64,000 nucleotides of DNA from Lactuca virosa (lineage: Eukaryota; Streptophyta; Magnoliopsida; Asterales; Asteraceae). The notes beneath the pieces are model-generated. The model made no database searches. It saw nothing but the letters and a program-made list of their open reading frames with translations, and was not told where the DNA came from. Every line of letters begins with the position of its first letter. Position 1 is the stretch's first letter. Shown here one piece after another: positions 44,751-54,105 of the stretch. The stretch spans positions 309,630,707 through 309,694,706 of the forward strand of contig CAKMRJ010002223.1 of the NCBI GenBank assembly GCA_928212115.1. The letters run 5' to 3'. Both the position numbers and the translations under genes were made by a program.

Positions 44751-45720
44751 TGGAAAGATGTCAGGAAAGTCGCGTACTACTGGAATGTTCTGAATGACTT
44801 TCATTTCTTGGCTCACATCGACCACATGAGCAAGGAATGTGCGACATTCCTTTCACAAGAATTTCAGAGATTGAATGCTCGAGATGATACGAAGGTTCGT
44901 GCTGGGTTTCGCCATAAACTACAAGAGTTTCACCAGACGGCAGATTAAGGCATACAACCTTTTCATAACACATGATGTCGGCACGATGAAGACTCAACCA
45001 ATCCATGCCGATAATGACGTCGAAACTTTTAATTGAGACCGGCGTGAGATCGATTGAAAAAGAATGGCCCATCTAAAGTTAGGGTACACCCTATTTATAT
45101 ACTGCTAGTGCTCTCTGTCTTTCCATTAGCCATTTCTACAGTGAACGGTTCTTTAAGTGTTCGTGATTTTTGCTTAAGTAAATGAGCAAATTTTTGGTTC
45201 ACGAAACTCCTCTCCACTCCCCTATCAAACAGTATGCATGCATAAGAGTTATCGAGGAGAAACGTACCAGTGACCACTGTGGGGTCGGCAACTGCTTCCT
45301 CGTGGCCTATGGCTAGAACTCTTGCCACTCCACCGGCATTCCCTGCCTTCGGGCAGTTCCTTTTGTAGTGGCCTACCTCGCCACAACCGTAGCAAGCTTG
45401 GCCACTCCTGTGCTGGGGACTTGGTTGATTGGCCTAGCCGGAGCTTTGCAGAAACGGGAAATGTGCCCCTTCCTGTTGCAGTTCAAACACTGCATTTCCC
45501 GGCAGGCACCGACGTGGTGGAAGTTGCATTTGTTGCACTTAGGCAAACTTCATGTGTACCGCTTTACCGGAGCAGCGGCGGCAGGTGCTATCGCAGCATG
45601 AACTGCCACGACCTGCTGCTTTTTGGCAGCCTTCGTCTTTCTCTTGTCATCCAAAAACTTCCGCTTGGAATCAGCGGTTCTGGCGGGTTCCGAGATGGCC
45701 AGGGTTGTTGTTGCGGCCGG
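44751..45720 (-). pseudogene. pol: Gypsy E nucleocapsid knuckle and protease
   Basis: On the minus strand a zinc knuckle CYGCGEVGHYKRNC lies near 45350-45400, followed by the ORF 45328-45095 with VVTGTFLLDNSYACILFD. The aspartic protease active site normally reads D-S-G; here it is LFDRGVERSF, with Ser changed to Arg, which would disable it. After a stop, the end of the protease follows (45072-44761), with GMDWLSLHRADI. The part before the knuckle is Lys-rich and ends in KKQQVVAVHAA. An open reading frame on the opposite strand (45322-45789) is its shadow. Confidence 0.8.
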
Positions 45721-46352
45721 GGTACGAATCCCATGGTCTATAAGCCGCTGTCCCAATCGCTTCGCACTATCGAATGTAGTGGGGTTTGAAGCCAAAACAT
45801 TTCCCTGGAATGGAGGCACCAGCCCCCATATGTATCTTTCAATCTTCTTCCCCTCTGTATGAACCATGTTGGGATTTCGCCCCTCGGGCAGTACTCGTCA
45901 ACCATTAGCTCTCTCAGGGCTTCCCAGCCCATAGCATTTGCCACTATAAGGGATAGTGACTTGACATGGCTATTCCACCATGTTAGGGCTTTTGCCTCAA
46001 AGGTGCAAGCAGCAAACTTGACCTTGCTTCCCTCCGGGCATGAGTAGATCTCAAAGACCGACTCTGTCTTTTCGAACCATTGCGAAAGGGCAATGACTCC
46101 GCCAGTCCCTTTGAAGGACAATGGTTTGCAGTTTGTGAAGTCCTTGTAGGAGCACTCTCTGGAGCGCACAGGGATTTCACCATGAGTAGATAGGACAGGG
46201 GTTGCTCCTCCAGTGGAACCAAAAGAATGATATTGTGCCATGGCTGTAGCCACAGCCGCAGGTACATCAGCATTTAGAGCTGCCGTATCGAATTGAGGAA
46301 CAGGTGGTGTTGGTGCAGGAGGATCGCGTCTTGTTGATCGGCGTGGAGGCAT
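45550..46352 (-). pseudogene. gag: Gypsy E gag
   Basis: The minus-strand ORF 46352-45738 starts MPPRRSTRRDPPAPTPP, with a Pro-rich N-terminus, then CSYKDFTNCKP, WFEKTESVFEI and ALTWWNSH of the Ty3/gypsy Gag domain, and CPRGEI before a frameshift. The second piece (45867-45550) continues with KKIERYIWGL and RLIDHGI into the basic tail. Opposite to Gypsy B, the tail runs on to zinc knuckles, so E preserves what B has lost. Start chosen as the ATG equivalent to 30715 of Gypsy B. Confidence 0.88.
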
Positions 46353-46719
46353 CTTTCAACTATAAGTTTAGAAAGATGAAGATATTGATAAGAATTTAAT
46401 AGGAATTTGATGAGGGTGACTCATGGACTAACTCTCCATAGTCCAACAGCACAAACTGAATAGCACGAGTGATTGTAAATGAAAGCATTTGGATATAATT
46501 TCCATGAGATTAGATATCTGTCAATAATACTGGAATTATAGATGTAATGAGTTCAGGAAAAATGACCTAGATGTAGGTCTTACATCAACCAAGATGGGAA
46601 AATCTTGACAGACTACTACCAAATCAAGACCTAACGGGTCTAAGATTTACAAAGATAGGAAATTAGACTAGAGTTTATACACTAACTAGGTTACATCCAA
46701 AAGAGAAGTCGATGAGACT
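46353..46719 (-). other. Spacer between gag and the extra ORF, Gypsy E
   Basis: Reverse match of 30381-30714 in Gypsy B; no supported frame. Confidence 0.45.
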
Positions 46720-47353
46720 CTAACGGGGACGAGAACTACTAGAGTGAGTTCTTGAATCCGACAGTAGACATTCTATGTCCCTCATACGCCTATCAGATCT
46801 TGCTTGCTGAGCTCGAAGTTCCCTGACTTCAGCTTGGGTTTCAGCAAGTTCCCTCTGTAGAACTGCATTGCGGACCTGAGTCCTTTCATGAGCAGACTCT
46901 AGTTGGCGAATGCGGACAATGTTAATGCCAGAGTTGGCGTCAATCTCCACGACTCGATCGATAGTTGCTCGACCTTGGTCGGTGTTCCGAGCAATCCTAC
47001 AGACCATTATGGGTAGGACCCTGTCAGCTGAACCTCCTCAGGTGAGTGAGGTGTAGAAACTTCTGTCTCCATTATAGGGAAAAGGTTGACCCTGTTCCTG
47101 ACTCCATCTGTTCAAGTTTGTGGCCCACAGAGGTGTGGGTCCTTGAAATGCTGGACGGGGGTTCAGGTTTGGGTCTTGAGCAGCTGGGGGTAGGTTGCTG
47201 ACTTAGGCTCTCTGAGTCAGAACCATCAGAAAGCCTTCAGCTTCGTGATCATCCAAAGGGATTGGGTGATCATCTTCTGGCTCTTCTCCCAGCCATCCTG
47301 CATTGCCGTGGTTGGGATAGTACGGGGTCTCCGGGGATATGGAATCCAGCCAT
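46720..47353 (-). pseudogene. Extra ORF upstream of gag in Gypsy E, coiled coil
   Basis: Counterpart of 29725-30380 in Gypsy B. ATG at 47353 (MAGFH) is followed by a frameshift, after which the acidic, Pro-rich part is recognisable (DDHEAEGF). The second part is the 95-aa ORF 47007-46720, a coiled coil rich in Arg, Glu and Leu: RIRQLESAHERTQ, LQRELAETQAEVRELRA, RRMRDIECLL. It ends in a Ser/Arg tail. The two copies agree at about 80% of residues in the coiled coil, well above what neutral noncoding sequence would keep in frame. Function unknown. Confidence 0.6.
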
Positions 47354-48049
47354 GAAATCTACGCAAGAAAAGGGATAAAGAAATAACTAAATAGACGAAC
47401 TAATTAGATAATTACAAGATGATCTTTATCAGTTACTTCAACATTCGCGTAGTGCATACCAGTCATATGTAACCAAGACAGGATAGACCTTCGAATAAGC
47501 GACCCTAACTCTAAACCCACAACCAAACAAGGAACAGGAAGTAAAGCAAAGATCACAGATTCTAAGTCTATGATATCCTAGACACATATAACCTTAGCGT
47601 ATCCACTCCGCAACTATTGACATACTTAATAAAGACCTTTAGTTCTCAGATAGGTAATTAATAGCAACACAAAATACTCCTATAGTATATTAAGTTTATG
47701 TTTTGTTCTACTGTTCTCGTTGTAGTAGTGTTGGTAAGTTTTTAGACTTGTTGCTACCTCACAACCATACTTAGGCACATGCTAATCACTCCTCGGATAA
47801 TGTAGTTGATCAGGCTACATCTTCCTAGGGTTGACCATATGTCTCTAAGTCTACTTGTGCTGTCCAACAATCGTAATACTTTTGTTATGTCCTAGTGACA
47901 CTGATTTTAGTATGAATGCAGGTATCTATACTTAGTTGAATATTTTATTATTTAAAAGTATAAACTCTTTATCAGAGTATTTTAATCCCGTTGTGTTTAT
48001 AGTTCATATATCTTTTATGGGTTGATATACTCGATTCACTATAAACAAT
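47354..48049 (-). other. Leader of Gypsy E
   Basis: Matches 29110-29724 of Gypsy B in reverse, without the solo LTR that splits the B leader. It ends in an acceptor-like CTTGCGTAG before the extra ORF, as in B. Confidence 0.6.
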
Positions 48050-48064
48050 GCTCTGATACCAATC
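48050..48064 (-). promoter_or_regulatory. Primer binding site of Gypsy E
   Basis: Minus strand GATTGGTATCAGAGC directly after the 5' LTR; identical to that of Gypsy B. Confidence 0.9.
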
Positions 48065-49520
48065 TGTCACACCTCAAAACCGGAACGGCGGAAACGTTCG
48101 GGGGTGGAGGACGTCATGTACAGTATCACAACAATGCAAAGTAGTAAACAAGCAACAACATCATCCATTGCATTAATAATATAATTTAATACAAGTGTGT
48201 TCTGTCAAGTTATATAGACACCAAAAATATACATCAAAATAAAAGATGAGTCTTGAACGAGCTCCATCTTCTCAAAACCTGGCACCGGTACCTGTCTTGT
48301 GGTGACCTGAGAATACAAGTTATTTTGAAAGAGTTTATCAGTTTAAAGCTGGTGAGATCATAAGTATATTAATGTCTGTGTTTGTAAGTCTGTAATGTAT
48401 AAGTTTTGTAAAAGTTTGTAATTGTTTGAACTCTCCTAGAAAACCCTATGTTTCCTACTAAAAGTAGCCTTCTACCAAGGCATCTAGTGTCTTGTGTGTG
48501 TGTCTCTTGTAAGAGTATGTATTTTTCCCAAATCTGACTATCATTAACCAAAATATAGTTTCTACATTATTGTTTATTGTGTGAATATCACAAAGTAAAT
48601 GTAAAGGGAAAATGATATAGTACTGTAGTGTTGTATTAAGTAACTACTGCTGTACTAATTACTTTAAACCAATTGTTATTTAAAGTACCATGTGATCGGC
48701 CTGTATCCTGCTACCGACTCTAGTAAAACGACGACGTAAGACGTCGTAAGAAATGACGTTTGGCACCCGTAGACTTGCAAGTCCCACTGTAGTGGGCAGC
48801 AAGGTGTAGGATGGTCAATCCAGTATAGATCTATACACAAACTCATACGCCCTCCACTTAAGGAGATTCTGGATACAAAACGGGTCATGACAGGTAGTGT
48901 CATGCCCCCGTTAAGTGGCTCACATAACTGTAAGTAATGTATATGTATATGTATATGTATGTGCTAGCTGTATTGTGTGTTCTTTCTCTATCTAGCCTGT
49001 ATGTTTTGTTTCTCATAACTGTGTATTATGTTTGTTTCTCATCACTATGTATTATGTTTGTTTCTCATCACTATGTATTATGTTTGTTTCTCATCACTAT
49101 GTATTATGTTTCTTTCTCATCACTATGTATTACTCATGAATGAACTGACTCATTGTATGTTTCATTGTTCTAGTAATAGTATCTTCCTAAACTATACCTA
49201 TTATAGTTTACTAGTAATGTTGTTTGTGTATATGAACATGTTTGTGTACCTTTGCTACCCAAAGGCATTGAACTGAATGAAAGAAGTAACCTTTTATATC
49301 TATACACATATACATGATATATAACTAGGATTCAAACGACCTTCGGACAAATAACCCGAATACCCTAACTCCACAACCAAACAAGGCACAGGAAGTAAGG
49401 TGAGCTATCAGTCCTAAGTCCTTTCAATCATACTTATATAATTATATCCATATAGATACACAGAATATAAGTTAAAAGAGTTTAATAAAAGTATTTGATA
49501 TGTAAAAGAGTTTGTAAAAC
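48065..49520 (-). repeat. 5' LTR of Gypsy E, truncated (1456 bp kept)
   Basis: Matches 38973 to about 40500 of the 3' LTR and stops abruptly after TAAAACAGTT; the outer half with the U3 and TATA box is absent. It includes five minisatellite units at 49009-49137. Without U3 this copy has no promoter. Confidence 0.9.
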
Positions 49521-50008
49521 AGTTAGGGGTATTATGGTTCCTTCTATCATGTGCCCTATTTTGTATGGGTGCAGTGGAGACTATTGGTCATATTTTTGCC
49601 GGTTTCCTTGACTTGAAAGATATTTGGGTTAGGGTAGCTATATGGTGGGGTTTATCTCTCCCAACTCAAATCTCGGTGCAGTCTTTAATCAACTGGTCGG
49701 ATGATGTAAATTTGCGTAGAGGTCAAAGAAAGGCGTTTGATGCGGTCATTATTACTTCTTTCTGGTGTTTATGGAATTTTCGTAATACTTCTATTTTTGG
49801 AACGGTTTTACCCAAGAAGTCGATTCTATATTTGATGAAGTTGTTGAAAAATCCTTTCTTTGGATTTCTAATAGATGTAGTAGGGTAAATTTACGTTGGA
49901 CTGAGTGACTTCATAAGCTCTTTTTAGCTACTTCTTTGATGTAATCTCCTCCTCGCTTCTTGCTAGTTTTTTCTTTTTAATAAAATTCTGCCGTTCCAAA
50001 AAAAAAAA
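49521..50008 (+). pseudogene. LINE (L1-type) 3' end with poly(A)
   Basis: The C-terminal region of a plant LINE ORF2. The ORF 49565-49888 reads CMGAVETIGHIFAGF, which resembles the zinc-finger segment found after LINE reverse transcriptases, then IWVRVAIWWGL and FWCLWNFRN. After a frameshift near 49830 the tail continues in the next frame (FLWISNRCSRVN). A short 3' UTR with AATAAAA (49979-49985) ends in A11 (49998-50008). The 5' part is missing, as is usual for LINEs. The joint with the E LTR at 49520/49521 is unusual, since the LTR does not resume after the poly(A). Confidence 0.8.
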
Positions 50009-50960
50009 TTGTTCCAAAAACATTTTTGTATTTCCCTAACTTTTTTAAGCTTATTAATATTTTGAAGAGCTAATAAATCAATAAATATTTTTCAAATTTT
50101 ATCTAAAACATCCGTCATTATCACTTGTGACTATATTTTATAAAACGTTGGTAGTCTTTGTTTTGTGCATGAGCAAATCTACTTGATAGTGTTTAGTGAC
50201 TTTTCGTGTAATTTAAACATCGCATGACTTGTTATGAACATATGTAACATACTTAATAATGTTAAGTGGCTTTTGGTCTAGTTTAAACATCACGTGACTT
50301 ATTGAGGACACTACTGTATGTAATTTTAAAAGTCGAAATATCATATATAGCTTGGGGCATTTAAGAGGATATAACATTGATTTTTTTGTTTATGGTGATA
50401 TCGTATACTTTTTAATTTATATCCGACATACTTTAAACCCTACATGATCCACTTGTGGGAAGTAGAATAAAGACAATATCAAGTGTTAATTAAAAGAATA
50501 CACGTGAGGATCAAAGTTTAACTCTTTTTTATTTATATATTTTCTTGTTTATTTGTAGTTATATTTTTAAACATAAAACAACAAATCAGATTTTTTTTTT
50601 AACATATGAGCTATTTATCGGAAAATTAGTAAATAACAAGATATTCTCGATTCATATTTGATTCCTCCATGATGTTGGAGTATGATGTACGGTTAGTTCC
50701 TCTTGGTTGAATAAAATGTATGTCATACGCAGACTATCCAAGTAGAAGTCCAATCTTATCTTATTTGACTTCACAAATCGAGAAAACATATGTAGAAACA
50801 AAGTTATTCAATCCATGGCTTGTGCTCCATATCATCAGAACAAAGGGCAATAAGATATGGTAATGTATTCGCCCGTTGAAAGTTAAATGGTGGTTTTGTG
50901 GAAACATTAAACTCACACATGATTAGGGGCAGTCACGTGTTGCTATAAACTTAGAACCAT
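50009..50960. other. AT-rich stretch without recognised features
   Basis: No gene or known element seen. There is a diverged pair of about 50-bp repeats at about 50188-50240 and 50262-50313 (shared TTTAAACATC.C.TGACTT). Confidence 0.4.
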
Positions 50961-51378
50961 CTCTATAGTTGGATGTTATATTTCTTACACTAGTGGGTTT
51001 GGGTAAACAAGAAACTTACACATGATCTTGTATGAAAAACACTACATACAACCAATGTAACGTAGCGATAACATTCCTTCAAATAGCTTTATCTTCCGAT
51101 CTAAAGTGCCACCACCAGTTAGTTAAACAAAGTACAAGATCACATGCTCAAATACTTCCCTTTCATAAGCATCCCTTTTATTTGGAGTTTATAAATTTCT
51201 TCCAAGCTACTAAAGGAAATTTTTTATTTTCCAACCAAACACCCCAAAATAACCGGCATCTAATACTTGCAAAAAGATTTATGACTGCACTAGGGACTTT
51301 GAAAAAAGGAGACTAAATACGCTCCGAAAATCCTAAAGAAGACTCTATAAAGAAAAAGCTTGCTATCAATTAAGATGT
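50960..51378 (-). pseudogene. Minus-strand LINE reverse transcriptase, distal part
   Basis: Continuation of the LINE remnant at 57285-58140, separated from it by Copia F. Read on the minus strand from 51378, it shows the segment after the RT active site in plant L1 elements: VINLFASIRCRLFWG, AWKKFINSK and NWWWHFRSEDKAI, in drifting frames with several stops. The plus-strand ORF at 51032-51316 is the shadow of this. The exact distal limit is uncertain. Confidence 0.7.
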
Positions 51379-51814
51379 TGTTAGGTCATGAATTGTGGTT
51401 TATACTTTGCTTTTAATAAGCTATTAGAGTTCTTGGTCTATGATTGAAAACAACATGTTTTAGTGTTGTTTGGACCGAAATCACATGTGATTTCGGTTAG
51501 GCTTTATATTGTTCTGTTTCGGTTTTCGGTTGGGCCTTGGTTATTAGGTCTAGGTATAAATAGTGTTATTTAGGCCTTGTAAAGGGAGTGGGAGTTTTGG
51601 GGGCTGCCATAAGCTTAGAACGTGATTTGGAGAGAAACAAGAGAGAACCAAGTGTAATCAATAATCTTATCTACCCGACTATTCAATAATAGTGTGCATT
51701 GAAGATTAACCATTGTGTTCTTATTCTATATTTCGTCTTGTCTAATTCATTTGATTGAGATTATGCACCATCAAGTGAATCTGATTGATACATCGTAGCA
51801 TTTTGGGTTTTACA
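51379..51814 (+). repeat. 5' LTR of Copia F (436 bp)
   Basis: A perfect 24-bp palindrome spans 51474-51497, centred on CACATGTG. The TATA box is TATAAATA (about 51552-51559). U3 is therefore about 170 bp. Confidence 0.9.
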
Positions 51815-51828
51815 ATTGGTATCAAAGA
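51815..51828 (+). promoter_or_regulatory. Primer binding site of Copia F
   Basis: ATTGGTATCAAAG follows the LTR directly; tRNA-Met type with G to A at one place (TCAGAG to TCAAAG). Confidence 0.75.
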
Positions 51829-51829
51829 T

Positions 51830-52577
51830 TGGATCGGTATCAATTGAATTGACAAGATATTAAGAGTTTCTTGGATTTTTTCTTGGATTTCAGGATGTTT
51901 TTGAATTGTTTTATACGAATTTTTGGCTATTTGTTCTTCGTGTTCTTTATATTTTTGGAGTTTTGATTGAGTTTGATTTTAAAAATTAAAATTTTCATGT
52001 TTTTGGCAAGTTTTGGGTGATTTTTGGCCAAATTTTGCGAGATCTCGGCGGGAACTTCGGTTTTGGTCAAACCCTAGGAGGATCTTGGCGGCCAGCAGCA
52101 ATTTCGGTCAGGTCAGCAGCGATTCCGGTTGGCGTCGCAAGTTCTCGGTCCGAAGCTGCAGAGGTTCTCGGTGCGCTGATTTCAGACTCGCAATCACGGC
52201 TTCGCTAATTTCGGCTTGCCTTCTCGGTCTACTGTTATCGGTGCGAGCCTTCTCGGTTTGGTTGAGAGGCCTCGCGATTTCGGTCCAAAAATTTAATTTT
52301 CGCTCAAAAAGTTACGTTTTTGGTCCAAAACCTTCGTTTTTCGGTCTAGAAACTTTTGTTTTCGGTCAAGGTTATTTTTTTTGGGACAAAAAGGTTTGTT
52401 TTTCAAATTTGACGTTTGACTTTCAAGTTTTCAAGTTTGACTTTCAACATCGACTGTCAAGTTTGACTTTTGAAGTTTGACGTTCAACTTTGACTTTCGA
52501 GGTTTCAAGTCAAAGGGCATTTTTTCTTGGTTTCTAAATCACTTCTATTTTTGGTAAGTTATTCTTTTTGGTGAATA
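51830..52577 (+). other. Leader of Copia F
   Basis: A T/G-rich leader with many TTTCGGT and TTTGACTTTC repeats (about 52040-52510). The ORF at 52013-52480 results from these repeats and has no recognisable domain. Confidence 0.5.
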
Positions 52578-53981
52578 ATGAGTTCTTCAATCACCAAAGT
52601 AAGTGAAAACTCATGCTCTCAGTCTTCTGAAGCTAAAATCAAATTTTATCGTGATCAACATGTACTATTAATTAGGTTAGGAAAATTGAGGACCTTAAAT
52701 ATGAACGAAAAATTAGAGTCCAAAACCAAGGACTTTAGAAAACTTCAAGAAGAATACAGCACAAAGTGTATACACTATGATTATGCTAAAGAAAAGATTG
52801 TCAGTGTAACTGTCGAGCTTAACACATTGAAAAATAAGTTTGAAAATGCAGACTTTAATTTTAAAAAGCTTGATGTGTCAAGTAATAAAGTTGATTCAAT
52901 GATTGAGAAACAATTAAAATTCAAAGATAATAAGAATAAGGGTCTAGGGTATCACAGTGTTCCACCTCCCTTCAATGATAACTATACACCGCCCCTTGAA
53001 ACCAATGAGATAGAGACACCTGCACAATATGGCCATCCCCTGGTAACAAATTCAGTTAAGACTGAACAATATGGCCCCACTATAAGTGTTGAGGTGAACA
53101 ATTCTGATACTTCTACCTTAAGTGCAGAGCAGCTCACAGTGCATGATGAGCATGAGCAGAACACAAATAATTCTTGTTTTGCTGATAATGATTAAAAAGC
53201 TCGTGATGAGGTGAACTATTCTAAGGCTTCACCTTCATGTGCAGATAAAGAAGCAATGCAAGATGGGAGTGAGAAGAAATCAATTAATTCTAAGTATGTT
53301 GAAAGTGTTTCAAAAGCTTGTGATGATGACACTTCCACTGTTGAAAAATCCCAGCCACAAAAATCTGTCAAGCAGTCTAACAAATGTTCTTGTGCTTGTG
53401 CTTGTGGAAGTTCTTCGAAATGAACTTCTGTTGGAGAACGACCAAGTCACAATCTGATTTATATGAACATACAAACTTGCTTTAACTGTGGGACTCCCGG
53501 TCACATTGCCAGAAATTTCCCATATCGTTTATATGTTCTTTACTACCAACATGGTTGGCAGAACTTGCCAAGATGGAGATTCTCCAATAGAAATCGTTTG
53601 AGGTCACATTCACGCAATGGTGACTGGAACGCGAAAAAGGCCAAGAATCTAACTCCCAAGGACAAGAAGGGAATCTCTGAAAAGAAGCCAAATTCAAGAG
53701 ATGGATATGTTAGATCAATATCGTTTAGGTCGAAGTCATCTCGGCGGTCGGTTTCAAGTTCTAAAGCAAGTGCTGAGGCATCCATCCGATCAAACAAGAT
53801 ATGGGTTAAACCCGACTACAGATGGGTACTAAAGGTTCCTACTCCTAAATCATCTAATGATTCTAATATTTCTTCATATTTTGTGTCTGATAAACAGGAT
53901 ATGTCATGGGAGAGAGTACCTTGTGTAGATGTTAAAGGTCAACCCAGCTTCAAAATGGACTCGGTTCTAAAAGGCAACTAA
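52578..53981 (+). pseudogene. gag: Copia F gag
   Basis: One frame of about 467 codons interrupted by only two stops, TAA at 53193-53195 and TGA at 53421-53423. It begins MSSSITKVSENS. The first half is helical and charged (KLESKTKDFRKLQEEYS, about residues 37-53), probably coiled coil. The middle is Ser/Asn/Glu-rich and acidic. Near the end is a zinc knuckle, CFNCGTPGHIARNF, in which the last Cys is replaced by Phe, followed by a very basic Arg/Ser/Lys tail (GDWNAKKAKN, SKSSRRSVSSS). The Gag would package the RNA. The good frame suggests recent loss of function. Confidence 0.85.
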
Positions 53982-54014
53982 TCCTGCACTCTGTGTCGGA
54001 GCAGCTATGGAGGA

Positions 54015-54105
54015 ATATTATCAGACTTTGGTTTGTTGATAGTGGCTGTTCCAGACACATGATTGGAGACATCTCTCATATGTACGACATTCAGAATCTT
54101 CATTG
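54015..54105 (+). pseudogene. Copia F protease start
   Basis: LWFVDSGCSRHMIGD reads from about 54028, the aspartic protease motif of Ty1/copia elements with the D-S-G triad intact. The frame stops at 54105 after IQNLH. No integrase follows, so pol ends here. Confidence 0.8.

Larger units (their letters stand above)
38973..49520 (-). mobile_element. Gypsy E: Tekay-like chromovirus, minus strand, 5' LTR truncated
   Basis: Same family as Gypsy B, with corresponding domains 70-90% alike by eye. On the plus strand it reads 3' LTR (38973-41866), polypurine tract, pol and gag (about 41930-46352), extra ORF (46720-47353), leader, primer site (48050-48064), 5' LTR (48065-49520, cut). It lies in the 3' LTR of Element 1. 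The left flank is CATAG; no right flank is kept because the LTR ends at 49520 against a LINE piece. It has more coding detail left than Gypsy B, including the zinc knuckle. Confidence 0.92.

Noticed and set aside
45322..45789. 155-aa plus-strand ORF with several Cys
   Set aside because: Antisense shadow of Gypsy E gag and nucleocapsid on the minus strand.
51032..51316. A 94-aa plus-strand ORF
   Set aside because: It lies opposite the minus-strand LINE remnant, whose conserved motifs explain the sequence better; no motif in the ORF itself.
52013..52480. 155-aa ORF in the Copia F leader
   Set aside because: Composition follows repeated TTTCGGT and TTTGACTTTC words; no domain, and it precedes the real gag.
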